Notes: generated from the letters alone by a model not told the origin. DNA of 64,000 nt from Paenibacillus taichungensis (GCF_003287275.1 NZ_QEVW01000008.1:1-64000); one strand, 5' to 3'; shown: positions 9,820 to 19,934, counted from the stretch's first letter. Numbers and translations: made by a program.

Positions 9820-11421
9820 CTAGGAACGGCGTTTAAACCAGGAACCAATAATGGGAGCACGGGAAAGATCGTGAAAATCAATCATTTTGGTCCAACCCAT
9901 AACCATGAAATAAACGATTAGACCAACAAGGGGCGCTAGAAGCATTCTGATCCAAAACGGAAGCAAGGATGCAGTCTGTTCATAAATGACCAGAGTAGCG
10001 GCGCCCATGATAACCATACCAGTGCCTGTTTTGACCCAATCCATTACCTTGAAACGGAACTGTAACAGGTTGCGGACACTTCTTGCATGTAAAAGCGTAA
10101 CGACCGTTGAATTCACACAAATGGCAATCACCGCACCAAATATACCGTATTCCGGACGGGAGGCGAGTACCAAAATCAATGTGATTTTGATGACAGCACC
10201 AATAAATGTATTGAGCAGTGCCTTTCCCGGACGATCCAATGCTTGAAGGGCGGCTTGAAGAGGAGCTTGAATGTAAATAAATAAAGCAAAAGGAGCCATC
10301 AGCTTAAGCATGCTTCCGATCGATGAATCATTATACAGGACAAGACACATCGGTTCGGCAAGCACATACATAAACACAGAAAATGGAGCACCTGTTACAA
10401 GTGCTAGCCGTAGCGCCTGATGCATCCGTTTATGAATGAGCGCACGGTCACCTTGAGCCGAGGCCTCAGACAATGAAGGGACAAGTGACGTGGCTAACGA
10501 GGACGTTAATGCTCCCGGTAAGAGAAGTAGCGGGATAATCATGCCCTGTAATGCTCCATACTGGGCCGTGGCGAGCCCTTTGGAGATACCTGCAATAGCT
10601 AGACTTTGAGCGGTTACAATTGTCTCAGCGAGATAGGAGAGGGAACCAACTAACCGTCCGGCAGTTACGGGTACGGAAATCGCGAGTAATCGACGCAGAA
10701 GTCCAGGCTCTGATCCGGTTGAGTTTTTTGAAATAGCAGATTTGGTTTCGATTGGAGATTCGAGTACAGGATGATGTTGATCGATATATTTCTTCTGTCT
10801 AGCATAGTTCCACAGTAATACAAGCATGCCGACGAATTCTCCGACGAGTGCTCCAAGCATGGCTCCTGCAGCAGCTTGAGCAATTCCTCGGGGTAAGAGG
10901 AGCCAGGAAAACCAGATCACACAGATAATACGAATGACCGTTTCTACGATTGATGAAACAGCCGTAGGCATCATGTTTTGTTTCCCCTGGAAATATCCTC
11001 TGTAGACTGCAGATACGGCGATGATGGCAATCATAGGGCTCATGCTGACAAACGTGTGATAGACCCTCTCATCGGTCAGCACATAACGGGTGACCCATGG
11101 AGCGAAGATAATGCACAAAAACATAAACACAACGCCAAGGGTCAGTGTGAAGCTTAGACTGATTTGAAGAATTCGCTGGGGTGAATAACGGTTGGCACCT
11201 GTATCCGCTTCGGCTACGAGCTTGGCTACAGCCAATGGAATACCGCCAGTGATTAATGTGACGAGTACGATGAAAAAGGGATAGCTCAGTTGATAGATGC
11301 CAACACCTTCTGCACCAATAACCCGTGGCAGCGCAATGCGCGGGATGAACCCGAGAATCCGATTAATAATGCCTGCGGCGAGCAGGATCATGGCTCCCTG
11401 GATAAATGTCTGTTTCTTCAA
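9820..11421 (-). CDS. spoVB: SpoVB-family lipid II flippase / polysaccharide transporter
   Basis: SpoVB and its MurJ/YtgP relatives belong to the MOP superfamily and move lipid-linked wall precursors across the membrane; SpoVB is needed for spore cortex. The product has 533 residues with about 14 predicted membrane helices and begins with the family-like pattern FIQGAMILLAAGIINRILGFIPRI. The conserved GVGIYQLSYP follows. The start is TTG 11421 with AGAGGGG upstream. It is convergent with the YetF-like gene. The assignment to SpoVB rather than a paralogue rests on length, pattern and neighbourhood. Confidence 0.85.
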   Translation of the reverse strand: MKKQTFIQGAMILLAAGIINRILGFIPRIALPRVIGAEGVGIYQLSYPFFIVLVTLITGGIPLAVAKLVAEADTGANRYSPQRILQISLSFTLTLGVVFMFLCIIFAPWVTRYVLTDERVYHTFVSMSPMIAIIAVSAVYRGYFQGKQNMMPTAVSSIVETVIRIICVIWFSWLLLPRGIAQAAAGAMLGALVGEFVGMLVLLWNYARQKKYIDQHHPVLESPIETKSAISKNSTGSEPGLLRRLLAISVPVTAGRLVGSLSYLAETIVTAQSLAIAGISKGLATAQYGALQGMIIPLLLLPGALTSSLATSLVPSLSEASAQGDRALIHKRMHQALRLALVTGAPFSVFMYVLAEPMCLVLYNDSSIGSMLKLMAPFALFIYIQAPLQAALQALDRPGKALLNTFIGAVIKITLILVLASRPEYGIFGAVIAICVNSTVVTLLHARSVRNLLQFRFKVMDWVKTGTGMVIMGAATLVIYEQTASLLPFWIRMLLAPLVGLIVYFMVMGWTKMIDFHDLSRAPIIGSWFKRRS

Positions 11422-11635
11422 GACTACCCCTCTTTCCCGGTTGGAGTACAGATATTCATAAACGGGACAAAGCCGTCGTTCTTCATCCTATGCCAGTCCA
11501 ATATCTTCTCATGACAACTTGGACACGATTAACAAAAAGATCCATCACCAGCAAGAAGGAATATGATCGGGTAAAGTCGAATGATGTAATATTGATGCCG
11601 CATAAAGGCTTGGATGTATGAAGGGAGGCTCCCCG

Positions 11636-11884
11636 TTGGAAGAAATGAATGATGTGGAGTTGGAAAAGTCTATAGAGATGCTCTGCCGTAGCAAAGCAGA
11701 GGAACTAAGGCTTGTCGGTTACGAATATGTCACCAGCAAAGATGTCTGGAATTGCATCAGTCATAAATATGAAAAGCAGGGCATTCCACCGCTTCACCAA
11801 CTGGTGAACGACATATTGTCACTGAAAGCAACAAGCTTTATGAACTTTATGACCGTGTCTGCATACCGGGGGTCCTCTTTCTAG
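11636..11884 (+). CDS. comN: ComN-like post-transcriptional regulator
   Basis: The 82-residue protein fits the family of B. subtilis ComN (YrzD), which acts on comEA mRNA, and ComN lies in the corresponding place before secDF in Bacillus. Features seen are CRSKAEELRLVGYEYVTSKDVW and a conserved-looking LVNDILSLKATSFMNFMT tail. TTG 11636 is chosen because AAGGGAGG lies 7 bases before it; ATG 11618 would overlap that site. The regulatory role here is inferred from the family. Confidence 0.75.
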   Translation: MEEMNDVELEKSIEMLCRSKAEELRLVGYEYVTSKDVWNCISHKYEKQGIPPLHQLVNDILSLKATSFMNFMTVSAYRGSSF

Positions 11885-11974
11885 CGAAAGGGATCTTTTT
11901 TGTTGGAAATTGACTGCTTTTTACGGCATCGCTATAATGGGAATATTGAGAACGAAAGGGGATCTAGGAACGGC

Positions 11975-13225
11975 ATGAAAAGAATCGTCAGTTTCATTTT
12001 GGTCGTGCTTGTGACCGCAGGAGTAATGTTGGGCACAAGTCCAGGGCTGCTCAAAAATATACGCTTGGGCCTTGATTTAAAAGGAGGCTACGAGATCTTA
12101 TATGAAGCAGAGCCGCTGGAACAAGGACAACAAGTCACCAAAGCATCTTTGGTGCAAACAGCAAAAAGTCTGGAGAGCCGTGCCAATGCGCTCGGAACAA
12201 GCGAGCCGGAAGTAACAACTGAAGGAACGAACCGGATCCGTTTGAAGCTGGCAGGAGTGACCGACGAGGCTGAAGTCAGAGCCAAAATGAAAGAACCTGC
12301 TGTCATGACCTTCCGCAGTAAAGCTGAGAATGACAAAGAAGGCGAATACACCAAAATCGAGCTTCGGGGAAATGAGTTCGTGGAGAATGGTGCCAAAGTG
12401 GTATTTAACCAGTTGAACGCCCCAATGATCGATATTCAGGTTAAAGACAAAGCGAAGTTTGCTGAAATTACCAAACGTTTGATTGGACAACCTTTAGCCA
12501 TTTATCTGGATGATCAACTGTTATCCGCTCCAACCGTGCAGCAGCAGCTGAGTGACGGCTCTGCACAAATCACGGGTAACTACTCACGTGAGGAAGCTAA
12601 TCAGCTACGCGATACCATTAATTTGGGTGCGTTGCCGTTGAAACTGACAGAGAAGTACTCTCAAAGCGTAGGTGCAACACTTGGTAAGCTATCTCTGGAC
12701 CAGACGATTAAAGCGGGATTAATTGGTTCCGTAATTATCCTGGTGTTCATGATTGGTCTGTACCGTATTCCGGGGATTATTGCGAGTTTCGCTCTGATTA
12801 CACATACGTGGCTGGTACTTGCAATCTTCTATATGGGAGAATTCGTACTTACCCTTCCAGGGATCGCGGCATTTATCTTGGGTATAGGTATGGCCGTAGA
12901 TGCCAACATCATCACGTACGAGCGGATCAAGGAAGAAATGCGCAGTGGCAAGTCGATATTGTCTTCGGTTAAAGCAGGAGGTAAACATTCCTTCCGTACA
13001 ATTATTGACTCTAACATCACAACCATTATTGCTGCATCCGTTATGTTCTTCATGGGTACAGGTGCGGTTAAAGGTTTCGCCCTCGTACTGATTTTTGACA
13101 TTGTGACCAGCATTATCACGAATATTTTCTTCTCCCGCTTCCTGTTGACCCTGCTTGTGCGGGCTAACGTATTGAAGAAGCCTAAGTACTTCGGAGTGAA
13201 GGAGAGTGAAATTCGTGCGCTTTAA
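11975..13225 (+). CDS. secD: SecD, protein translocase subunit
   Basis: SecD with SecF uses the proton gradient to pull preproteins outwards after SecA-driven translocation. The protein has 416 residues: an N-terminal membrane helix, the signature LGLDLKGGYEILYE, a large extracytoplasmic domain (about 55-240), then five membrane helices containing GIGMAVDANIITYERIKEE, the D-x-N proton-relay region. ATG 11975 follows TAGGAA, a weak site. secF overlaps its end by 11 bases. In B. subtilis the two are one fused gene. Confidence 0.96.
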   Translation: MKRIVSFILVVLVTAGVMLGTSPGLLKNIRLGLDLKGGYEILYEAEPLEQGQQVTKASLVQTAKSLESRANALGTSEPEVTTEGTNRIRLKLAGVTDEAEVRAKMKEPAVMTFRSKAENDKEGEYTKIELRGNEFVENGAKVVFNQLNAPMIDIQVKDKAKFAEITKRLIGQPLAIYLDDQLLSAPTVQQQLSDGSAQITGNYSREEANQLRDTINLGALPLKLTEKYSQSVGATLGKLSLDQTIKAGLIGSVIILVFMIGLYRIPGIIASFALITHTWLVLAIFYMGEFVLTLPGIAAFILGIGMAVDANIITYERIKEEMRSGKSILSSVKAGGKHSFRTIIDSNITTIIAASVMFFMGTGAVKGFALVLIFDIVTSIITNIFFSRFLLTLLVRANVLKKPKYFGVKESEIRAL

Positions 13226-14123
13226 TTGGAATTTTGACTATGTGAAAGGCAGTAAATTTGCCTATGCCTTTTCCATCATATTAACAATCGCAGGTATCGT
13301 TAGCATCTTGGCACTGGGATTAAATTATGCGGTAGATTTCCGTTCGGGTTCTAATGTCGATATTACGGTCTCCAAAGCAATCACAACGGAGCAAATCAAG
13401 CCTATTGTTAGTGACCTTGGTGTTGACACAAAAGATGTTCATATTACACCTGGTGCAGATCGGGTTAACGTTCGTTTCTCAAACGTACTGGATGAAACTC
13501 AGGAAAGTAAGTTTAAGCAAGAGTTTACCAAGCTGGATTCGACCGCTTCTTATGAAGTCAACACGGTTGACCCAGAGATGGCTAAAGAGCTTGAACGTAA
13601 TGCCATATATGCGGTTCTTATCGCAAGTATCGGGATTATGATCTATGTAGCCATCCGATTTGAATGGCGGTTTGGTTTGGCTGCTGTCATTGCGCTCTTC
13701 CATGATGCGTTTGTAGTGATTAGTGTGTTCTCGATCTTCCGACTGGAAGTGAATCTGACCTTCATTACGGCTGTACTCACCATTGTCGGATTCTCGATCA
13801 ATGATACAATCGTTATCTTCGACCGGATTCGTGAGAATATGCGTTTTGCTAAAAAGACTTCGAAAGCCGATTTGCGTGAAGTAGTCAACCGCAGTTTGGC
13901 GCAAACGATGACACGTTCCCTGAATACAACATTCACCGTGTTTGTCGCTTCGCTCTGCTTGTTTATTTTTGGTGGAGAATCCATTCGCATGTTCTCACTT
14001 GCTATGGTCATCGGAACATTGTTCGGTGCATATTCTTCGATCTACATCGCCGCTCCATTATGGCTGGCGCTCAAAGGTAAACAAACAGAGAAACCTAAAG
14101 CAGCTGTTAAAGCGTCCAACTAA
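13215..14123 (+). CDS. secF: SecF, protein translocase subunit
   Basis: This is the partner of SecD. About 302 residues: a first membrane helix, the pattern LNYAVDFRSGSNVDI, a periplasmic-type domain, and a helical bundle with VGFSINDTIVIFDRIRENMR, the SecF counterpart of the SecD relay motif. GTG 13215 is chosen because AAGGAGAG ends 8 bases upstream; GTG 13206 falls inside that site. The overlap with secD implies coupled synthesis. Confidence 0.96.
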   Translation: MRFNWNFDYVKGSKFAYAFSIILTIAGIVSILALGLNYAVDFRSGSNVDITVSKAITTEQIKPIVSDLGVDTKDVHITPGADRVNVRFSNVLDETQESKFKQEFTKLDSTASYEVNTVDPEMAKELERNAIYAVLIASIGIMIYVAIRFEWRFGLAAVIALFHDAFVVISVFSIFRLEVNLTFITAVLTIVGFSINDTIVIFDRIRENMRFAKKTSKADLREVVNRSLAQTMTRSLNTTFTVFVASLCLFIFGGESIRMFSLAMVIGTLFGAYSSIYIAAPLWLALKGKQTEKPKAAVKASN

Positions 14124-14139
14124 ACATTGTATTGTCAAG

Positions 14140-14164
14140 CCGCGTCTGCCAGGCGCGGTTTTGC
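14140..14164 (+). terminator. Intrinsic terminator after secF
   Basis: CCGCGTC, loop TGCCA, GGCGCGG, then TTTT. The seven-base-pair stem stands 16 bases after the secF stop. Confidence 0.8.
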
Positions 14165-14197
14165 AACTTTTGGTAGAGTATTAAGGGGGGCATCGCC

Positions 14198-15163
14198 ATG
14201 ACCAGAGAACGTTTCCCTTCTGTTCACGCTGCCACGTGGAGCGGGATCGCCGGGAATTTGACACTTGCAGTAATCAAGGCTGGGTTCGGTTATATGGCAA
14301 ACAGCAAATCGTTGCTTGCAGACGGCCTGCACTCTGCTTCAGAAGCTGCTTCTTCATTGTCCGGCCTCTTTCCCTCGAAGTCTGTAGAAACAAAAAGAAA
14401 GGCTCGTAGGGAGCGGTCAAAGGAACATTCACGTATCGCAAGACCTGGAATTTCGGTATTATTATCTGTGCTCATCCTTATGGGAGGATTGCAGATCGCT
14501 ATCTCCGCTTTGGGGAGTCTGTCTGGAGATGTACCAGAATCGCTAGAGAAGTATACCCATGCACTTGTAGTAGCTTTTGCAGCACTGGCTGTGAAAGAAG
14601 CAATCTTTCAATATCAATACCGATATTTCCGTAAACGAAATCAATCGCAGGCTTTGGCTTATGCACAGCAACATCGTCGGGCGCTCTATTGTTCACTTAT
14701 CGTCCTGGTCGGCATTGTAGGTTCCATGACAGGAGAAACGATGGGGTGGAGTATTCTTCGATATATGGATCCCGCTGCTGCATTGATCGCTTCCTGTTTT
14801 GTGCTTCACAAAGGCTACAGAATGATTGTGGATACCGTATATGGTTCACTTGTTCAGGAATTGGAACAGGAAGAAGCGCTTGACTTCAAAGAGACGGTGC
14901 AGCGTGTATATGGCATTATTACGATTGAACATTTGGTAGCACGTGAACAGGAACATGATGTTACGATTGAACTGGTCATTAGTGTGAACCCTAGAATTTC
15001 CGTGCTTGAGGCACAAGAGATTGCGAATCGGGCGAAGACACTTCTCTTAACTCGTTTCAGTCATGTGAAAGAAGTACAGATCCAGGCTGTACCTTATGAT
15101 CCTGGATATCCTTATAAATCCAATCATGAACTGCCAGATCCTGAAGCGACATTAATTCAGTAA
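14198..15163 (+). CDS. Cation diffusion facilitator family transporter
   Basis: CDF proteins export divalent metals in exchange for protons. The 321-residue product has the family layout: about six membrane helices, the second containing ADGLHSASEAASS, a basic loop after helix 2 (KRKARRERSKEH), a helix-5 region MDPAAALIASCFVL, and a C-terminal cytoplasmic domain (ITIEHLVAREQEHDVTIELVISVNP). The second position of the helix-2 metal pair is glutamate (HSASE) where most members have aspartate, so metal choice may be unusual or the protein divergent. The Shine-Dalgarno AAGGGGGG precedes ATG 14198. It lies between secF and recJ, as a CDF gene does in B. subtilis. Confidence 0.85.
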   Translation: MTRERFPSVHAATWSGIAGNLTLAVIKAGFGYMANSKSLLADGLHSASEAASSLSGLFPSKSVETKRKARRERSKEHSRIARPGISVLLSVLILMGGLQIAISALGSLSGDVPESLEKYTHALVVAFAALAVKEAIFQYQYRYFRKRNQSQALAYAQQHRRALYCSLIVLVGIVGSMTGETMGWSILRYMDPAAALIASCFVLHKGYRMIVDTVYGSLVQELEQEEALDFKETVQRVYGIITIEHLVAREQEHDVTIELVISVNPRISVLEAQEIANRAKTLLLTRFSHVKEVQIQAVPYDPGYPYKSNHELPDPEATLIQ

Positions 15164-15202
15164 TGAAGCTTGGTCCAGTAGATCAGGAAAGGAGCGTTAT
15201 CA

Positions 15203-17611
15203 TTGCTTTATTCGCAATACCGGTGGAACACACCGAATATCGATTTGGAGGCGGCTGCGGGACTCTCGCAGGCGCTTTCCGTTTCATCACTTGTTGGACG
15301 TTTGCTGGTCAGTCGGGGGGTTCATAATGAAACTGAGGCAGAACAATTTCTGCATCCTGATATGAATCAGATGCATGATCCATATCTGCTTCTAGGTATG
15401 AAAGAAGCTGTGCCTCGAATCCAGCAGGCCATTGAGCGTGAAGAACATATTTTAATTTATGGGGACTACGACGCGGACGGAGTGTCCAGTACATCGCTGA
15501 TGATCCATCTGATGCGTTATCTCGGGGCTTCCTACGATATCTATATTCCTCATCGTTCCAATGAAGGGTACGGATTACACAATCATGCCTTGGATTGGGC
15601 TCATCAACAAGGAGTCACGCTGGTGATCACGGTAGATACCGGAATTAGTGCGGTAGAGCAGATTGCTTATGCTGCCACACTGGGAATGGAAGTCATTGTG
15701 ACGGATCACCATGAACCACCTGAAGTTTTGCCTGAGGCGTATACGCTTATTAATCCGAAACTTCCGGACTGTCCTTATCCTTTTAAAGGATTAGCTGGTG
15801 CGGGGGTAGCGTTGAAGCTGGCTCAGGCATTGATCGGAGAAGTGCCTGGAGAATGGATGGAAATTGCTGCGATTGGTACGGTTGCCGATCTGATGCCTTT
15901 GGAAGGCGAGAACCGGGTTATCGTCAGTTATGGTGTTGAGTCGATGAGAGGTACACGTCTGCCTGGTGTAAGTGCTCTGCTTGAAATAAGTGGCGTGGAT
16001 CCAAGTCAGGTCACTTCAATCAATATTGCCTTTGCCATGGCTCCGCGTATTAATGCAAGCGGACGTCTGGATCATGCGGGTCGAGCTGTATCGCTGCTTA
16101 CAACCGAGGATCTGGATGAGGCACACACTCTTGCAGGCCAACTGGACTTGCTGAATCGTGAAAGGCAACAGGTTGTTGAGGGCATACTTTTGGAAGCGAC
16201 AACCCAGTTGGAGCAGAAAATCCAGCTTAATTCCGGAGCAGTGCCGGATGTCATCGTTTTAGCGGGGGAAGGCTGGAATGTTGGAGTTGTAGGTATCGTA
16301 GCTTCCAAGTTACTTGAACGGTATTATCGGCCAACGCTTATCCTGGGCATTGACCCGGAGAGCGGCGCTTGTAAAGGCTCAGCACGCTCCATAGAGGGGC
16401 TGGACATCTATGAGGCATTAACTGCTTGCAAACACACGATGGACCATTATGGTGGTCATCCAGCTGCAGCAGGTATGAGCCTTCATCGTGATCAACTTAA
16501 AGAGCTGGAAGCCGGACTGAATGAGTTTGCGGCATCCGTACTGACGGAGGAGGACTTTGTGCCGCATCGTCTTGCAGATGACGAATGCAGAATCAGTGAT
16601 GTGCCACTGCAGGTCATTCAAGAGATCGACAGACTCCAGCCGTTTGGCATGAGCAATCCTTCTCCACGTTTTGTATTTCGCGATGTGACTGTAAAAGAAA
16701 CACGGACGATGGGACGGGAAAAACGTCATCTGAAACTGGTTTTGGAGCAGGATGGTCAGCAATTGGAAACAGTCGCTTTTGGCAAGGGAGCATTAGCTGA
16801 GTTTCTGCCGCCAGGCTCCATCATTGATGTTATGGGCGAGTTGTCCGTTAATGAGTGGAACGGGATGAGGAAACCACAATTGATGCTGCAGGACATTCAG
16901 GTCCCACATGCGCAAGTTTTTGATTTAAGAGGTAGTACGGAGCCCCTGAACGCGATGAAGCAGTTCTTGAGTTCGCTTGAAATACATTTACGATACAAGT
17001 CAGGCTCTATTGGTGCCATCGTTCGGAAAGAAACGAATGTTTCCGAGGGAAATTCATTGTATGAACCGTGCCTTTGGGTATATGATAGAAAGGTCGGTTT
17101 GTTTCCGTGCAATGCTGCCGCGCAGCATTATGGGCAGGAACAGGTCCGGACGTTATTTGTGTTTGATACGCCGGAAACCCCGGAACAACTTGATGCAATG
17201 CTGGCTTTATTCAGCGGAGCCGAGAATATCATCCTTCTGCACGGATCAGGCAACCGCCGAGATCGCCTTCAGATGCCCTCCAGAGAACTCTTCAAGCGTA
17301 TTTATATGCTGGTGTCCAAATGGAGAGCTGAACCCGTGGAGGAACAAGAGATCACTCCTGTGCTCAGTCGTCAGTGTGGCTGCTCGCCGCGCATGATTAC
17401 CATGATGTTGGATGTTTTTGAGGAGTTATCGTTCATTACTCGAGAAGCTGGAAAGATTGTGTTTGTGGATAACCCACCCAAGCGTGAGCTAACCGCTTCG
17501 CGTCATTATCAGGCGCTGGAGAGCATGGCCGAGACAGAGCAGGTGATGCTGGATGCATCGACCCCTCAGCTGACACAATGGATGATATCCCGGATGAAGG
17601 GCGTATCTTAG
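15203..17611 (+). CDS. recJ: RecJ, single-stranded-DNA-specific 5'-3' exonuclease
   Basis: RecJ trims 5' strands in recombination and mismatch repair. The product has 802 residues, typical of the Bacillales form, which carries a C-terminal extension beyond the E. coli 577. DHH-family motifs are visible: YGDYDADGVSS (about 86-96), VTVDTGISA, VTDHHEPPE, and the DHHA1 signature GGHPAAAGMS. An OB-fold nucleic-acid domain follows (about 470-575), then the Firmicute extension. TTG 15203 follows GAAAGGAG. apt follows after 37 bases. Confidence 0.96.
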   Translation: MLYSQYRWNTPNIDLEAAAGLSQALSVSSLVGRLLVSRGVHNETEAEQFLHPDMNQMHDPYLLLGMKEAVPRIQQAIEREEHILIYGDYDADGVSSTSLMIHLMRYLGASYDIYIPHRSNEGYGLHNHALDWAHQQGVTLVITVDTGISAVEQIAYAATLGMEVIVTDHHEPPEVLPEAYTLINPKLPDCPYPFKGLAGAGVALKLAQALIGEVPGEWMEIAAIGTVADLMPLEGENRVIVSYGVESMRGTRLPGVSALLEISGVDPSQVTSINIAFAMAPRINASGRLDHAGRAVSLLTTEDLDEAHTLAGQLDLLNRERQQVVEGILLEATTQLEQKIQLNSGAVPDVIVLAGEGWNVGVVGIVASKLLERYYRPTLILGIDPESGACKGSARSIEGLDIYEALTACKHTMDHYGGHPAAAGMSLHRDQLKELEAGLNEFAASVLTEEDFVPHRLADDECRISDVPLQVIQEIDRLQPFGMSNPSPRFVFRDVTVKETRTMGREKRHLKLVLEQDGQQLETVAFGKGALAEFLPPGSIIDVMGELSVNEWNGMRKPQLMLQDIQVPHAQVFDLRGSTEPLNAMKQFLSSLEIHLRYKSGSIGAIVRKETNVSEGNSLYEPCLWVYDRKVGLFPCNAAAQHYGQEQVRTLFVFDTPETPEQLDAMLALFSGAENIILLHGSGNRRDRLQMPSRELFKRIYMLVSKWRAEPVEEQEITPVLSRQCGCSPRMITMMLDVFEELSFITREAGKIVFVDNPPKRELTASRHYQALESMAETEQVMLDASTPQLTQWMISRMKGVS

Positions 17612-17648
17612 ATAGAAGTTGTGCTATTTATTTTAGGAGGAGATTATT

Positions 17649-18161
17649 TTGGATTTTAAAGATTATATTCGTGTCATTCCTGACTTTCCACAACCGGGAA
17701 TCAGCTTCAAAGACATTACGACATTGTTGAAGGATGGAGAAATGTACCGCAAGGCGATCAATGAGCTGAAAGTAATGGTTTCGGATCTCAAAATTGACGT
17801 TATTGCTGGACCTGAAGCACGTGGATTCGTTGTGGGCGCTCCTCTAGCGTACGCTCTGGGCGTCGGTTTTGCTCCGATCCGTAAAAGCGGAAAATTGCCT
17901 GGAGAGACGATCGAAGTCGGTTATGATCTTGAATATGGCAAAGATACGCTTGCTATGCATACAGATGCGATCGAAAAAGGACAAAATGTCCTGATTGCGG
18001 ATGATCTGCTGGCGACAGGCGGAACTATTGCTACCTCCATTAACCTGATTGAACAATTGGGTGGCAAGATTGTAGGTGCAGCATTCCTTATTGAGCTGTC
18101 TGATCTGAATGGACGTGCAAAATTGCCGGGAATTGATGTATTTACATTAATGAACTACTAG
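17649..18161 (+). CDS. apt: Adenine phosphoribosyltransferase
   Basis: Apt salvages adenine with PRPP to AMP. The 170-residue protein has the normal length, begins DFKDYIRVIPDFPQPGISFKDI, and carries the PRPP-binding motif VLIADDLLATGGT (about 115-127). TTG 17649 is preceded by TAGGAGGAG. The recJ-apt-relA order of Bacillus is kept except for the permease inserted on the opposite strand. Confidence 0.97.
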   Translation: MDFKDYIRVIPDFPQPGISFKDITTLLKDGEMYRKAINELKVMVSDLKIDVIAGPEARGFVVGAPLAYALGVGFAPIRKSGKLPGETIEVGYDLEYGKDTLAMHTDAIEKGQNVLIADDLLATGGTIATSINLIEQLGGKIVGAAFLIELSDLNGRAKLPGIDVFTLMNY

Positions 18162-18243
18162 AATTCCGGCATTCATTGCTGTTAAATCACGTGAACTGGA
18201 TCTCCCGTTTCCCGGGAAATAATATACAGCATTAACTATTTGC

Positions 18244-18294
18244 AAAAAAAAGCCTGTTCCTCAACCCGTAAAGGTGAGAGAGCAGGCTTTTTGC
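18244..18294. terminator. Bidirectional terminator between apt and the uracil permease
   Basis: AAAAAGCCTGTTC with the following bases pairs imperfectly with GAGAGCAGGCTTTTT across a short loop. A run of A on one side and T on the other lets it end transcripts from both directions. Confidence 0.85.
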
Positions 18295-18356
18295 ATTGTA
18301 CGATGTATAAAATGAAGAATGAATAAACATTGTTCGTTCAGACCAGTCAGAAGAAA

Positions 18357-19673
18357 TCAATCCGGAGTTTTTTCCGTTAACGGCTGTTTCTCCGTTTGAT
18401 CATTCGACCAACCCAGTACTTCAAATAATTTAAACAACAAGCTCAGCAAAATTCCGACGATGGTTGCCAGAGCCATTCCCTTCAGATGAACACCATAAAA
18501 CGTGATCTCAGTACCACTGAGTCCGATGACCAGTACAAGGGTAGTTAACAAGAGATTGGTCGGTCTGGCAAAATCCACTTTCTGTTCGACCAGAATACGC
18601 AAACCGGATGCCGCAATCACTCCGAACAGAAGCAAAGATACACCACCCATAACTGGAACGGGAATGTTGGCTATAAGTGCAGAGAACGTACCCGAGAACG
18701 AAAGCACGATCGCGATAACGGCAGCACCACCAATAACATACGTGGAGTAAACCCGGGTCAGAGCCATAACCCCAATATTTTCACCATACGTTGTATTCGG
18801 TGTTGACCCAACGAAACCGGAAAGAATGGTTGAAACGCCGTTTCCGAGCAGGGAGCGATGCAGACCCGGGTCCTTGGACAGATCTTTGCCCACAATGCTG
18901 CTCGTTACAAGCAGATGCCCGATGTGCTCAACAATGACAACAAGGGCGACAGGCAAAATGGTGAAGATGACAGACCAGTCAAATGTTGGAGTTGTTACTG
19001 TAGGCAGCGAGATAAAGTCAGCGTTCGCTATATTCCCGGTTTTTACCTCACCCATAAAGTATCCAAGGACGTAACCGGATACAATCCCGATTAGAATGTG
19101 AATGATCTTGGGGAACCCACGGAAGGTTACTGCACCAATAACAGTGATCCCAAGAGTAACTAGGGCTAAAATAATCGGTTTGGCTTGAGGTACCCAGTCG
19201 GGATTCTCAGCAGGGTTTGAATTGATCAAACCAGCCATTCCTGCTGCCACAGGGACAAGCTCGAGACCAATTAGGGCAACAATCGCGCCCATAACTGCTG
19301 GTGGGAATACCACGTTAATCCAGCCTGTGCCCGCATACTTGATGATAAGAGCTACAATGCAGAAAACAACTCCCGTTACGATGAATGCTCCAAGTGCCAT
19401 GGAGTATCCGTTATCAGGGTGTGCGATTAACACGGAAGAAACAGGTGCGATAAAAGCAAAGCTTGACCCCAGATAGGCCGGAATCTTTCCTTTACACATG
19501 AGTATGTACAACAATGTACCAATTCCGTTCATAAGCAAGATCATACTTGGATCGACACCGAACAGGTTCGGCACAAGTACCGTGCTGCCAAACATGGCGA
19601 ACAAATGCTGGAGACTCAACAGTGAGCCTGAGCCAAGCGGCATTTTTTGATTAACCTGAATTTCACGTTGCAA
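18357..19673 (-). CDS. Uracil permease (NCS2 family, UraA/PyrP type)
   Basis: This is a nucleobase:proton symporter of about 438 residues and some 14 helices. The uracil-type signatures VEHIGHLLVT and PNTTYGENIGVMALTRVYS are present; both glutamates and the histidine correspond to the uracil-binding residues of E. coli UraA. I prefer TTG 19673, which has AAAGGAG 11 bases upstream; GTG 19703 lies before that site. It is divergent from relA. I see no PyrR-binding leader or purine riboswitch ahead of it, so the regulation of pyrP genes elsewhere cannot be assumed. Confidence 0.9.
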   Translation of the reverse strand: MQREIQVNQKMPLGSGSLLSLQHLFAMFGSTVLVPNLFGVDPSMILLMNGIGTLLYILMCKGKIPAYLGSSFAFIAPVSSVLIAHPDNGYSMALGAFIVTGVVFCIVALIIKYAGTGWINVVFPPAVMGAIVALIGLELVPVAAGMAGLINSNPAENPDWVPQAKPIILALVTLGITVIGAVTFRGFPKIIHILIGIVSGYVLGYFMGEVKTGNIANADFISLPTVTTPTFDWSVIFTILPVALVVIVEHIGHLLVTSSIVGKDLSKDPGLHRSLLGNGVSTILSGFVGSTPNTTYGENIGVMALTRVYSTYVIGGAAVIAIVLSFSGTFSALIANIPVPVMGGVSLLLFGVIAASGLRILVEQKVDFARPTNLLLTTLVLVIGLSGTEITFYGVHLKGMALATIVGILLSLLFKLFEVLGWSNDQTEKQPLTEKTPD

Positions 19674-19714
19674 TGAATGTTCATCTCCTTTTTTCCGAAA
19701 CACAAATCTTCAAT

Positions 19715-19743
19715 ATAGTACAGAGTTTCTCTTCATTTAGCAA
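19715..19743 (-). promoter_or_regulatory. Candidate promoter of the uracil permease
   Basis: On the minus strand TTGCTA and TACTAT are separated by exactly 17 bases, about 45 bases before the preferred start codon. Confidence 0.45.
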
Positions 19744-19934
19744 TAACATTTTTCCACTAAGCGCAGATAAAGTATTTTTATTTTGCGAATGGATCCTTCT
19801 ATTTCGGTAAATAACGGTAATAATACATAATAAATGAGGATGATTTCCAACCTCTGTTGAATATCGGACAACAACTTTGGCGAATGACACATAACATATA
19901 AAAAAATTGGATATGTGCTCTTATTCGTCAGTAG

